Assembly: GCA_956465555.1 (NCBI GenBank)
Contig: OY101119.1
Coordinates: forward strand, 1,908,629 to 1,972,628
DNA: 64,000 nt
Direction of reading: 5' to 3'
DNA from: Nitzschia sp. pyKryTriq1
Taxonomy: Eukaryota > Bacillariophyta > Bacillariophyceae > Bacillariales > Bacillariaceae
Shown: piece after piece, positions 20,236 to 30,433 of the stretch
How positions within the stretch are numbered: position 1 is the first letter of the stretch
How the letters are laid out: each line of letters opens with the position of its first letter
Program-made: the position numbers and the translations under genes
The notes under the pieces: model-generated
Databases searched by the model: none
What the model was told of the DNA's origin: nothing
The model's input: only the letters and a program-made list of their open reading frames with translations

Positions 20236-21381
20236 ATGGCATCCAAGTATCTTCTCTCTCTTCCAGCCAAGCATCACCACGTGCTGCAGCAGACAAAGCG
20301 AGATGCTCGACGTATGGGGACTCTCGCTTACCAATATCTCCATCCTCACCTCAAGAATCGAGATGAGAACATCGAATGGTCCAACACACTATTGCATGCC
20401 TCACCCGAATCAGATTTCGTCGGCACACCATTTCCTGGTGATAGGACTGCACGTGCCTCTGAATGGCCTTCAGCACTGTCCTTTGCATCCCCCGAGGCAG
20501 ACTTCACGGCGGAGAAAATACCCGAAGCGGTCAGCAGGCCCCAAAGTCGTCGACCACCAGCCCCGATCGACAACAGCTTTCTCGTCTCTCACCCAGAAAA
20601 TGCATATGGCTCAGTTCACCTGGGGGAGGTCACGACAGAGTCGATGAAAGCTGAGTGGCTGGAATCTCGAGGCATAGAGTACACCCCACCCCTTTCTAGC
20701 GGACGAGACAATGTGGCTCCGATCGACGCAGCGCTCTTGGTTTCCAGCCCAGAAAGTGCTTTTGGCTCCACGCATGCGGGAGAATTCCTGAGCGATTCCT
20801 TCAAGGCTGAATTGCTAGAATCACAAGGTGTTGAGTACAAGCCTGCAAAATCTAGCGATGCTATCATGTTCCAGGAATTCCTCGACAACATGGCATTGAT
20901 GGCATCACCAGAGTCAGCGAGTGGATTCGTTGCTTCGGCCGAGTTTCTTGACGAAGCCTCCAAGGCAATGCTTTCTAAATTTCATGCTCGAGCGGAGGCT
21001 CTGCCCAAGACGCTCGAAGAAGCCATGGCAGACCCACGTGCTATCGTTGTTACTTCCCTCACTTCTCCGTTCGATATTGTTGATGTGAACGAGGCGTGGG
21101 TTGGTCTCTGCGGTTATGAGCGGAACGAAGCTTTGCATCAAAACCTAGGCAAACTCCTACAGGGCCCCGATACCAATGCAGACGCAACGAAAACGATGGT
21201 CTCGCAGCTTCAGCAGGAACACTTTGCAGAATCCATGATCACAAATTATACCAAACAGGGTAGAAGATTTCGAAACAGAGTACAAGCTGGATTGCTTTCT
21301 GATGACAAAGGCCAAACCAAGTATTTTGTCGGCGTTTTGGAAGAAATTTTCGATCAAGAAGGGGGAAAGATGGCCATGTGA
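20236..21381 (+). CDS. SPE-repeat protein with C-terminal LOV-like PAS domain
   Basis: 381 residues from the ATG at 20236. Residues 50-240 carry five copies of a motif around (A/S)SPE(S/N/A)xFG, at about 55, 85, 119, 171 and 224. Three of them are followed by an (S)xKAEWLESRGIEY-type helix, giving a repeat of about 50 residues. Residues 268-370 form a PAS domain close to LOV: IVDVNEAWVGLCGYERNEAL, KLLQGPDT, NYTKQGRRFRN and KYFVGVLEEI. Both Asn of the NY...FxN pair are kept. The photoactive Cys of the NCRFLQ motif is absent (NLGKLLQ) and the Gln of GVQ is Leu. Classic adduct photochemistry is therefore not expected; flavin binding is open. It lies 785 bp downstream of the bZIP-PAS gene on the same strand. 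Confidence 0.75.
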   Translation: MASKYLLSLPAKHHHVLQQTKRDARRMGTLAYQYLHPHLKNRDENIEWSNTLLHASPESDFVGTPFPGDRTARASEWPSALSFASPEADFTAEKIPEAVSRPQSRRPPAPIDNSFLVSHPENAYGSVHLGEVTTESMKAEWLESRGIEYTPPLSSGRDNVAPIDAALLVSSPESAFGSTHAGEFLSDSFKAELLESQGVEYKPAKSSDAIMFQEFLDNMALMASPESASGFVASAEFLDEASKAMLSKFHARAEALPKTLEEAMADPRAIVVTSLTSPFDIVDVNEAWVGLCGYERNEALHQNLGKLLQGPDTNADATKTMVSQLQQEHFAESMITNYTKQGRRFRNRVQAGLLSDDKGQTKYFVGVLEEIFDQEGGKMAM

Positions 21382-21948
21382 AACTCAGTGAAAGATTGAG
21401 TAGAATAGGCGACACAAACACTTGCTCTCTACTTGTATAAGCTACTACTACTTACAGATGATAATACGGCCCAGGCTAATATTCCAAAGCACAATACTCC
21501 TACATCATTCATCATTGCACTTATCATTCTATCGTAGAACTTCTCTCAGTAGTAACTACAGTACCAGGTACAGGTACAGAGACAGTGCCCGGTAGGGAGG
21601 GCAGCTAACGCTCTACCTTTCTACCGAGTAGTTCCTGGTACCGAAGAAAAGCTTGCTGCTACTTCGACGACCTCCTCTACCAGGTAGTCTACCGGTACTA
21701 GAAAATACGCTGATGGCATGAAGTTCAGTTCCACGTGTAAGCCTTTGATTCTTGTGGCGGGCATCGAGAAACGTACAGTATTCATAGAGGTACGAGTTAT
21801 TAGGTACGAGTACCATGATGTGATGCAATGAGATTATCGCACAAAACGCAGTAAAAGCTACGTGTGAGACAGAGACGTTGCAATTTGCAACACCCCATCT
21901 ACGTCCCGTCAAAACCAAAAGGAGATTTGTTGGTTTATAAAGAATATC
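21382..21948. other. Intergenic
   Basis: No gene seen. Short gtac/accaggtac cluster at 21555-21600 and another at 21635-21700. Confidence 0.5.
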
Positions 21949-22974
21949 ATGAGTGTTCCCGGAAAGTACGTCCCGCCGCATCGCCGTCATCTGGAGCGTG
22001 ACAAGGAAACATCGGGTGGTCGGGGCCCAACCTGGACGACAGAACACAAACCAACTTTCATGAGTGGTGAAGCAGAGGCTGTCGACGCGTTATGCAAGGC
22101 ATTTACACTCGTCTACTGCGTCAATTTGCGCCGGCGTGCTGATCGTTGGGAGGCCTTTTCTCGTCGTATGCAATCAGCCTTAGGCAAGAGGTGTCAGCTT
22201 TTCATTGACAAGGTGGAACGATTTGACGCCATCGACGGGGCCGCTCTACTGAAGACTTTAGAAGAAGAAGGTGTCCATGACGAAGATTTTCCTAAGATGG
22301 ACTGGGATGCGTCCAAAAACGCTCTCTATGACAGGCATGTTCAGCCACCGATCAACAAACGCATGACCCCAGGGGAAGTGGGTTGTGCCATGTCCCATGC
22401 AAAGCTGTGGCGCCTACTTGAAGAGCGACAAAAATCTCGAGACACAATGCTAATTCTGGAGGACGATTCCGTCTTTTACAACAAAGAAATTAGAGAATGC
22501 TCGAAACGAAGTGGTCCTCGAAGGAACTTTCTGGAAGCTTTTACAAGTCTCTGGAACCTACTGCCTGCAGACTGCTGGGATATTCTATACCTAGGATTCT
22601 CACCAAGGGGCGACAGGATACCTGTAGATGTCAGCCAATCGAAAATTCGCAGTGTGCCTATCGAGGTAAATATCTTCCGTCCAACGTATGGCTTCCACAC
22701 ACATGCCTATGCACTTACAAAGGCTGCAGCCTCCACTTTGCTTTCGAACGGTCCCGTTTGTGGTCCCTTGGATGTATGGCTTGCCGACAATGAGTGGTTT
22801 GGGCTGAAAGTTTATTGCGTAGTGGTCGCACACGAAGGATACAATCGCGAAGGTGCCTGTCTCATCTCGCAGAGAAAGCATGATACTTATAGTGACATTC
22901 GACAATCGGGTCGAGCAGACGACGTCAAGCCAAAGACGACCTACGCCACATCTCCAACCAACCGACAATTGTAA
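21949..22974 (+). CDS. Glycosyltransferase family 25 protein
   Basis: 341 residues, single exon. The GT25 domain starts at about residue 55: LVYCVNLRRRADRWEAF, then MTPGEVGCAMSHAKLWRLL and MLILEDDSVF with the metal-binding acidic cluster. DILYLGF and the late YALTKAAASTLL segment also fit. GT25 members transfer galactose or related sugars in LPS synthesis or on collagen hydroxylysine; the acceptor here cannot be told. The N-terminus starts VPGKYVPPHRRH and has no signal peptide, which is unusual for a secretory glycosyltransferase and suggests a cytosolic role or a missing upstream exon. Confidence 0.8.
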   Translation: MSVPGKYVPPHRRHLERDKETSGGRGPTWTTEHKPTFMSGEAEAVDALCKAFTLVYCVNLRRRADRWEAFSRRMQSALGKRCQLFIDKVERFDAIDGAALLKTLEEEGVHDEDFPKMDWDASKNALYDRHVQPPINKRMTPGEVGCAMSHAKLWRLLEERQKSRDTMLILEDDSVFYNKEIRECSKRSGPRRNFLEAFTSLWNLLPADCWDILYLGFSPRGDRIPVDVSQSKIRSVPIEVNIFRPTYGFHTHAYALTKAAASTLLSNGPVCGPLDVWLADNEWFGLKVYCVVVAHEGYNREGACLISQRKHDTYSDIRQSGRADDVKPKTTYATSPTNRQL

Positions 22975-23365
22975 CACCAGCATGACAATATTCTGGATTA
23001 TGAAGGAAACTTCTCTAACTCTATTAGTAGAGCTTCAATCCAACAACTCTCTGCCATAAGTCTCAAAGTCTTAGAGTACAGTATTACGAGAACAGATTAC
23101 AGTAGCTGACCAAAAAGCTGATCCCACCTTGATGCCTGATTGTGATGTTCCACGTAAAGAATCGAATGAATCGCTCTCCTCAATTTGCTTGTTGGCATCA
23201 AGTTTTGGCGATACGATGATAATCGATGTCGTTTTCGTGGGGCGTGGAGCGTGGAAACAATGCGGGAAATAAGAGTACATATTACATTATTACATTTCCT
23301 CGGCCGCCGCCGCCCGCCCATATTTATTAGGGTTGAGTACACAAAAATCGATAACAGCCATTAGA
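22975..23365. other. Intergenic
   Basis: 391 bp with nothing recognised beyond an AT-rich middle. Confidence 0.5.
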
Positions 23366-25505
23366 ATGGTAGACTTAATCCTGGTTCCCGTTCTTGGTAA
23401 GGTGTTGCTTAACCGTCGTCCCTTGCGGAAGAATCATTCGGTTATTCCGATATGCCCAAGAAACGGGTCCGCTGAAATTGGTCGCCTCGAGTTGCTCTCG
23501 TCGTATTACGCAAGTTGCGGGTGTACGGAAAATGTTTTTTCTACAAAGAATAAATGCGTATCATGCCAGGAGATAAGATGGTGTTCCCGCTTTCTGTCTC
23601 GCAAAATGATGCGCTTTTTGTTTCCAAAGACCGAGAATTGTCCCCCGAAACTCTCGATCCGAGGGAGATTTTCTTCTGTATTGGTGAGACAACGACAAGA
23701 AGACGAATTCTTCCCTCTAGATTTTGATCAAAACAAGAGACTCCAATGTCCCAATGAATGGAGGGGAAATCAGGAGATTCGTCCAGGGACAAGAATTTGT
23801 GTTCTGGAGCCGGAAGGGGAAGGTCGTCTGGAGTTTGAAGTTTTCAACAAGGAAACCAACAGAATGACAGTCTATATCGCGCCTTTCGGTCAGGATTTAC
23901 CCGAAAGGCGCATTCGAATACTGCAGAGTGGACTCAGAGAAAAGGGAATTTCGTTGGCGGAAAGTTATCTACACGCCACACACATTGTTGTGAGCAGATT
24001 CGTAAAAGATTTGAATCGTCTCGCACTGCATCTGGAGTCAAGCAAAGTTGATCTTCAGCGCCATTTTGACGAGCAAAAAGTCAAGTGCCTGTTACCGCAA
24101 TGGATTTCCCACCTTTCCGATGACAATGCGTTTCAATATCATTGGATTGGCTATTCAAAACGCGTGGAGACATGGGGACAAGGCGGAGACCTCCCCCCAT
24201 CGAACAATCCGTTAAGGAATACTACTCGCAACCCTTGCCGAAATGCTTTTCTAGTCAGACAGCTACTGAGATTATCCAAAGCGTACGAGAAAGCTTCTCT
24301 TTTTGAGGAGGAACAGTGGAAAGCATTGCAATTTCATAAGCTCGCTGGGCGCCTGCAATGCTTGGATTTCGAAATCAACCAGGACAATTTTACGAAAACA
24401 CTTTCAGCGCTCCGAAAGGTCCCGGGGATAGGAAATTCAGCTATTGCCATCATCGAAGACATTCTAGTCAGCGGTTCGAGTCGCCGGGCGGAATTCTTGG
24501 AGAATGACCCGGCGAGAGTGGCGATGAGCAGGCTCCAAGGTATCCATGGTATCGGGAGAGTCCAAGTGAGTAATCCTGCACTTGTGCCTCTTCCATTTCA
24601 TGAACTTTCTCACTCGTGTTTTACTCCTTCATTTTCTTGCAGGCTCTCCGTCTTTACCAAAAAGGATATCACACCATTCAAAGTCTACGGAGCGCGGTAC
24701 AATCGGGCGAGGTTGAGCTGACCCGTGAGCAACTCATCGGTCTTGATTGTTTCGAAGATCTTCAAGAAGAAATGGCGCGCGACGAGGTCGAAAGTATAGG
24801 GAATCTCGTCATTGATGCGTTTCACAACATCAGCGATACTCCAGCGGAAGCCACGATCATGGGAAGCTTTCGCCGTGGAAAGCCATCGTCCGGCGATGTT
24901 GACGTTCTCATTACAATGAAAGACTACCCAGACAGCGTGCCTGGGTATGCATTGCCGGATTTGATCGAAAAATTATGCCAGCAAGGTCACGTCGCTCACC
25001 ACATCACTCAGATACGTGGTTTTCCCTCACATGACAAACCATCTATTGACAGTCCACCACCAAGAAAGAAACAACGACGTCAGTCATCGAAAACAAGCAA
25101 GTTGTGCAAGACATATATGGGTGTTTTCTTCTCCCCCAAGTTTCCAGAGAAGCGACGGCGAGTTGATATCAAGATATACCCTTACAATCAACATGCTTTT
25201 GCTTCGTTGTGTAAGTTGGTAATCATGCAGACGAAAAGCAGATTCAATCTTGTTTTCAACCGTATATCTCAACACTTCTTTTGAATTCAGACTTCACAGG
25301 TGGAAAGTGGTTCAACAGATCGATGCGACTTTGGGCAACGCAGAAATTCAACTGGAAGCTTTCGGACAAAGGTCTTTTTGATATCAGCAGCGGAAGGACT
25401 TTATTGAGTGGTGCTACCAGCGAGGAAGAAATCTTCAGCAAACTCAGACTTCGCTATAAAGCTCCATCGGAGCGTCTCTTTTTCGACGACGTTGAGCCCA
25501 TGTAA
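23366..25505 (+). CDS. DNA polymerase X family (Pol lambda-like) with N-terminal FHA-like and BRCT domains, copy 1
   Basis: 660 residues. Exons 23366-24565, 24643-25210 and 25291-25505; introns 77 and 80 bp, GTGAGT and GTAAGT donors. Residues about 20-160: FHA-like domain of the PNKP type (AEIGRLELL, FLSRKMMRF, IRPGTRICVLE) with a CGC...CVSC insert. Residues about 166-246: BRCT domain (YIAPFGQDLPERRIRILQSG to LLPQWIS). Then the 8-kDa helix-hairpin-helix region (KVPGIGNSAIAIIEDIL, GIHGIGRVQ) and the polymerase palm: GSFRRGKPSSGDVDVLIT with Asp485 and Asp487, RRRVDIKIYP with Asp575, then YFTGGKWFNRSMRLWA. All three catalytic Asp are present. The lysine used for dRP lyase in Pol lambda is Ile here. 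Expected role: gap filling in end joining or base excision repair. A paralogue lies at 30434-33067. Confidence 0.9.
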
Positions 25506-25526
25506 CCTGTAGTAACATTCATTCCG

Positions 25527-26207
25527 TCACCTTTTCTGTAGTAGTTTTCGAATCGTCCCCTTATAAAAGGCCGAGTGTTCTGGTGGAGGCCTATTTTTCT
25601 GTCGTCTTTTACGGAAAAATGATCTCATAAGCGCTGCACTTTCATTTTCAAGTACTCCTGGGATCACTTCATCTATGGCATGCATGGGGTGCTGAACGTC
25701 CAGTAGCCGGATATGCGTCTTGATCGCTCCCAATCGAAGGTCGGGTGCAGCATACACAATAGAAGACACACGGAATGCTAGAGCTGCAGAGAGACACATC
25801 GGACAAGGCTCCAATGTTGTATACAGAGTTGAATTGAGGAGGCGCCAGTTCTTCAGTTTCTTGGCTGCTTGGCGCAATGCCAGCAATTCGGCATGCGACG
25901 ACGCGTCGTACTGAGTCTCCACTAGATTGTGCGCCTCTGACAGAACGATCGGCCAGCCAGCCCCATTCCGTTGAACGACGATTGCTCCAATCGGCACCTC
26001 TCCTCTTTTCTCCGCTCTCTGAGCTTGCCGCATGGCCAGCTTCATGAAGTGTTCGTGCACCGCAGTCTCATTCGATACGTTCACCCCTTCCAGCATGGAT
26101 GCTCGCGTACGAAATCTCGTCCAAGGAAGAATGAAGCTTTCCCCCATCATGCGAAGAAATGCTACTGAGGCCAGCAACGCCGCCTTGAGAATACAAGGGG
26201 ATCTCAT
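25527..26207 (-). CDS. TadA-type tRNA adenosine deaminase, probably plastid-targeted
   Basis: 226 residues from the ATG at 26207. The deaminase domain begins at about residue 50: HFMKLAMRQAQRAEKRGEVP, SSHAELLALRQAA with the zinc-ligand His and catalytic Glu, and LEPCPMCLSAAL with the two zinc Cys. This is the bacterial-type TadA that converts A34 to inosine in tRNA-Arg(ACG). The N-terminus RSPCILKAALLASVAFLRMM followed by GESFILPWTRFRTRAS is a signal peptide with Phe after the likely cleavage site and a basic stretch, as in complex-plastid presequences. Plastid tRNA editing is therefore inferred. It ends 22 bp from the end of the polymerase gene, convergent with it. Confidence 0.88.
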   Translation of the reverse strand: MRSPCILKAALLASVAFLRMMGESFILPWTRFRTRASMLEGVNVSNETAVHEHFMKLAMRQAQRAEKRGEVPIGAIVVQRNGAGWPIVLSEAHNLVETQYDASSHAELLALRQAAKKLKNWRLLNSTLYTTLEPCPMCLSAALAFRVSSIVYAAPDLRLGAIKTHIRLLDVQHPMHAIDEVIPGVLENESAALMRSFFRKRRQKNRPPPEHSAFYKGTIRKLLQKR

Positions 26208-26932
26208 GGTCAACACGTGTACCTTGTTTCTTTGCAGCAGCTAGCTGTCGAATCGCCTCGTCATGGTCAATTTTTGTTCTTGGCTATTGGCTACCGGTAT
26301 TACTGTTGCCTGTTGCAGGTTGCAGGTTGTAGATAGAGCAGAGCCAACCTGCGCGCTTCGTTCCACAAACAAAAATTATGCGGTCGGTCGGTCGGTCGGT
26401 CGGTCGGTCGGTCGGTCGGTCGGCCGGTTGGTGGTTGGTCGGTTGCGTCGGTCGGTCGGTCGGTCGGTCGGTCGGCCTACGTGGCACGTACCGGCTCGCA
26501 TCGTACGTCGTACGTACCTGAACGGTACCGGTTACCGGTGCGGGTACAGTACTCATACCGGTACCACCGTACCGGTACCGCGTTCTACAGGTAGGTGCAG
26601 TGGCGGCTGTTGGTCCATACAGGTGTGCGCGAAGAAGTGGACGAAAGAAGTGGCGTGCGCGCAGAGGCATATTTAGCTGTAGGGGCCCACAAATCAAAAT
26701 ACACGTAAAAAAATTAAACCCTCTCACATTTTGGTTGCCAAACGATGAAATTTGGAACTGTGCGCGCAAGTTGAATGTGTCGGTTGCAACAATCTTTGCA
26801 AGTGGTCTGCCGGGCGAAAATCACAACTTGAGTCGAACATCAAAATAGGAGGAACTTGCTTTTCTTTTTCGAAAGTCGTGATATTTCGAGTCTAGACTAG
26901 CAGCAGGATCGATTCCCACCTACTAGAGCAGA
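26208..26932. other. Intergenic with (CGGT)n and GTAC cluster
   Basis: Divergent region between TadA and the kinase. It holds a tetranucleotide array at 26381-26476 and gtaccggt words at 26500-26590. No gene supported. Confidence 0.5.
26381..26476. repeat. (CGGT)n microsatellite
   Basis: About ten plus seven uninterrupted cggt units separated by a degenerate stretch at about 26420-26448. It reads as poly-(SVGR) in one frame, which is an artefact. Confidence 0.95.
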
Positions 26933-28801
26933 ATGTACTGTCTAAGCGGCTTTCGAAAGGGTAAGCATGGCGCCGAGGAAAGGAGTTCGTACCTGAACTC
27001 GTCTGGCTATGTGAACTACGAGTACGGCGCCAACATGGAAATATTGGACAGTCCGTCTGAGCTTCCGAAAAGGATTGAGTCAATATCGTCTTATGAACCA
27101 CCTTCCCTCTTCTGCGGGAAATATTCTACTGTTCTTTCGAAGAAGCATAGGGCAAGGAAACAGGCAGACCGCCTACGGGGAAGAATTGGCGCCACCTCGG
27201 TCGAAGACGAGGAGACCGAAAGTCGCTTTCAACTCGAGTTAGAAAAAATGCATCCAAACATGAATATGAATACGAAAGTTTCAAAACGCCTCGCAAATGC
27301 TGCTACCTCTGACATCGAATGGGATTTTGATGGGATGCGCGTGACTGATCATGAGTCGTCGATCATGAATACACATCGAAGAGTTCCTCAAGGTAGGAAC
27401 GAAGGCAACAACAGTAATCTGCTGCTGCAAAGAGAAAATGAATCACTCAAAACAAAACTAGAGAGAAGCAATCAGCTCCTGGAATGCGCTAGAGAGGAGA
27501 AAACCTTGCTCCGCAGCGAAATCGAGATTTTGAAGATTCAGGTTGATGCTCTTCGAGCGACACAGGGGACCAACCTCGCCGGCAACGATAATGAGACTAT
27601 CTGCGACTTTAAAAGACAAATGACTGGGTACCAGCAGCAAGTGAAAGACGAACAAAGCAAACGACAGAAGATCGAGCAAGAACTCGAGTCCACGAGGAAA
27701 GAGAACCAAAAATGTCGTGAAAAAATGCACCTTCTGATGTTTCAGCATGGTCTGAGCGATTCCCAGACATTCCCAGACATAGGGCCGTCTAATCGAAATA
27801 TCATTGAATCTGCTGGCAAGGTTGCCACCTATCAGCTTGGAACAAGTTTGGGAGAAGGTCACTATGGCAAAGTGGCTCAGGGAATAGATCTCAAGACTCA
27901 AATGCAATACGCTGTCAAGGTGCTCAACAAGAATAAAATCAAACGATTCAAAGACTTGCAGCAAGTTGCCACGGAAATTCATGCCCTCAAAATGTACCCA
28001 CACGAAAATATTATTCGTCTCCAAGAAGTGATACATGCGCCACAGAATCTGTACATAGTCACTGAACTATGTTCGATGGATTTGCACCAGTATCACAATG
28101 AAGTGGGCCTATCTGAACATGGATCGCAGCAAGTCATCATGGGAGTCTTAAAGCCCCTACACCACCTTCATTCACATGGAATTTCCCATCTTGACTTGAA
28201 ACCGGAGAACATTCTCTTGCGTGCGAATTTTAATCCCAACAAGATCAATCAAAACGACATTAGGCTCTGCGATTTCGGTCTCGTCAACATGGCACCGAAC
28301 CCGACAAAGAGCAAAGATATCATACGAAAAGATTATGTATGTGGGACTCCTGGATTTTTCGCACCTGAAATGATTCTTGATCGGATGTTCGAAGGACGAC
28401 GAGCTGATATGTGGTCCCTTGGATGCATTATCCTTGAGATCACTTTAGGATTCACCCAGGAGTGGATAGAAAGTTACGACCTTATCGAGAAAAGCCCATC
28501 AGCTTTTCGCAGTGGTATTGAAAAGTGTTTGGAAGAAATTGCCCCTGATTTCTATCCTCAGCATCTGCTGCTTATGGATATCATTCACCGCTGCCTCGCT
28601 CTTGATGCCTTGAATCGAATTCAGTCTTCAGAAGCAATCTGTCATCCATGGCTGAACGACATTCGAAACAGTGAAGAAACGAGGCAGGACTACACAGATT
28701 CTACGGGAAGTACAAACTCACGCTCAAGCTCAGAAGACTCATATTATTCTCAAGTTTATTCGCAGAGGAACGGGTTGGTCTCGTCGGCCATTCTGAGCTA
28801 G
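26933..28801 (+). CDS. Serine/threonine protein kinase with N-terminal coiled coil
   Basis: 622 residues, single exon. Residues 1-155 are without known domain; about 160-270 are a charged coiled coil (LQRENESLKTKLERSNQLL and onward). The kinase domain is about 297-575: GEGHYGKVAQG glycine loop, YAVKVLNK with the ATP lysine (about 328), a conserved helix-C Glu, HLDLKPENIL (about 419), CDFGLVN (about 447), FFAPEMI and ADMWSLGCIILEI. The HRD motif reads HLD, so the Arg is missing (a non-RD kinase), which usually means no activation-loop phosphorylation requirement. A Ser-rich tail ends the protein. Overall CAMK-like; the substrate is unknown. Confidence 0.88.
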   Translation: MYCLSGFRKGKHGAEERSSYLNSSGYVNYEYGANMEILDSPSELPKRIESISSYEPPSLFCGKYSTVLSKKHRARKQADRLRGRIGATSVEDEETESRFQLELEKMHPNMNMNTKVSKRLANAATSDIEWDFDGMRVTDHESSIMNTHRRVPQGRNEGNNSNLLLQRENESLKTKLERSNQLLECAREEKTLLRSEIEILKIQVDALRATQGTNLAGNDNETICDFKRQMTGYQQQVKDEQSKRQKIEQELESTRKENQKCREKMHLLMFQHGLSDSQTFPDIGPSNRNIIESAGKVATYQLGTSLGEGHYGKVAQGIDLKTQMQYAVKVLNKNKIKRFKDLQQVATEIHALKMYPHENIIRLQEVIHAPQNLYIVTELCSMDLHQYHNEVGLSEHGSQQVIMGVLKPLHHLHSHGISHLDLKPENILLRANFNPNKINQNDIRLCDFGLVNMAPNPTKSKDIIRKDYVCGTPGFFAPEMILDRMFEGRRADMWSLGCIILEITLGFTQEWIESYDLIEKSPSAFRSGIEKCLEEIAPDFYPQHLLLMDIIHRCLALDALNRIQSSEAICHPWLNDIRNSEETRQDYTDSTGSTNSRSSSEDSYYSQVYSQRNGLVSSAILS

Positions 28802-29473
28802 AGTCACGTCGTCATTGGCTCTCTCCGTTGCGTAAAAAATGAGATTAATGTGATGTTGAACCCTCTTGTGTCTCTCAATGCTACTAGTATGTAGTATGTA
28901 TTGCTCACCTCTCACACGTACGTGTAGACCGAGCGAGTACGATTTCACTCTGTATGTACCGGTATGCGCGTACCAGGTACCGGTACTGTACTGTACCAGT
29001 ACGTCTCGTCTGCCTCCGCCTCGGCGCGAGCACTGCGTTCGTCTCTCGCCCGGCGGCCGGGCAGCGCGAGCGCGCGCTGCGAACGTAGGTAGGAAATGTA
29101 TGCATTATACATATGAGACAAACCTATTTATACCTACATACGTACTTGCCATGCCCATGCGATGCGCGGTCCCCCCCGCGCGCGGTCTGTTCAGTGACAG
29201 TCCCGCGCCTTTCCCGGCGTGTCGCGCATTCGCCCGATGATTGTAAACGCTAAATAAATCGAGAACGAGACACGCCGACCGGCGAATTTTCTGCCTTGAA
29301 GTTCGAAGTCCGATCTTTTCAAGCGGCACGTTGTTTGATGATCAGAGCTGGTACTGGTATCCTTTCGAATCCTCAAGGTACATGTGTAGGAGCAAAAACA
29401 GCTGTACTTGTACTCTCAGGCCGATCCCGAAGTGTTACAAGCAAGCATTTTTTAAAAGTTACTCTAGTAGACA
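28802..29473. other. Intergenic with GTAC cluster
   Basis: Promoter region of the FCP gene on its right side. gtac/accggtac words at 28955-29005, GC-rich DNA 29010-29090. No gene supported. Confidence 0.5.
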
Positions 29474-30321
29474 ATGAAGCTCGCCACCCTTGCCCTTGCT
29501 GTCGGCTCTGCCGCTGCATTTACTCCTTCCAGCTTCAATGGAGCTGCCGTAGCTCAGCGTTCGGCAACCAAGGCTTCGATGTCCATGGAATCATCCGAAG
29601 ATTTGGCTGTTTTGGCGAAGAAGTGCAACCCTGTCCTTGGCTTCTTTGACCCCCTTGGTCTTGCTGGGCAAAGCTTCTGGGACACCACTCCCGAAGAAAC
29701 CATCGGCTTTTTGCGGGAATCCGAAATCAAGCATGGTCGCATTGCTATGTTTGCCTTCGTTGGATACATCGTTCACGCCAACGGAATTCACTTCCCCTGG
29801 GCCATGCAGCTCGACGGAACACCCTTTCCTTCGGTTTCAAATGCCCCGGAAGCTTGGGATTCGATCTCTGAGGTTGCCAAGTATCAAATCTTTGCCTTCA
29901 TTGGATTCCTTGAGATTGTAGGTACTCTCGTTGTGGTTTACATTTTGCTATAATTTGCGAGTGCCGAAGTCAACACTAACCCTGTTTCTATTACTCATAG
30001 TGGCGTGAAATCATGGCTGATAAGCACTACATGAAAGGAGGCAAGCCAGGTGAATTCCCGGCCTTTGATTCCCGATACATCCCTGGAGGAGCATTGAACT
30101 TGTATGATCCCTTCGGATGGTCAAAGAACCGATCAGAGGAGGCCAAGGCTGCTGGTCTTGTTAAGGAAATCAACAACGGACGCCTTGCTATGATCGGAAT
30201 TCTTGGATTTTTGTCCGAAGGAAAGATGGCGGGATCAGTTCCTGCTTTGAAGGGCATCATCCCTGCATACTCTGGTGAGCCAATGGCACCATTCGCCGAA
30301 TCCATCTTCCCTTCTCTCTAG
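29474..30321 (+). CDS. Fucoxanthin-chlorophyll a/c light-harvesting protein
   Basis: 254 residues. Exons 29474-29917 and 30001-30321; intron 29918-30000 (83 bp, GTAGGT...TAG, with a ctaac branch-like site). Presequence MKLATLALAVGSAAAFTPSSF ends in the AAAFTP variant of the ASAFAP plastid motif. LHC helix 1 is ESEIKHGRIAMFAFVGY, helix 2 lies around AKYQIFAFIGFLEIWREIM (formed across the splice), helix 3 is VKEINNGRLAMIGILGF; the Glu/Arg pairs that bind chlorophyll are kept. The sequence FPWAMQLDGTPFP differs from the main Lhcf group, so I do not assign a subclass. Thylakoid membrane antenna protein. Confidence 0.95.
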
Positions 30322-30433
30322 GCTACTTGGACCGTTGCCGTCCAGCCCAATATGATCGCATGGAGGATGTTTCGAGCTGACGTGTACTCTTAATTATTTA
30401 GAATCATCTTGCAGTCCATTGCGTATCAGCACA

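Noticed and set aside
26263-26676. Frame with SVGR repeats
   Set aside because: Produced by the (CGGT)n microsatellite and GTAC words; not a gene.
28866-29329. Open frames upstream of the FCP gene
   Set aside because: GC-rich and GTAC-rich DNA, no start in good context, no family.
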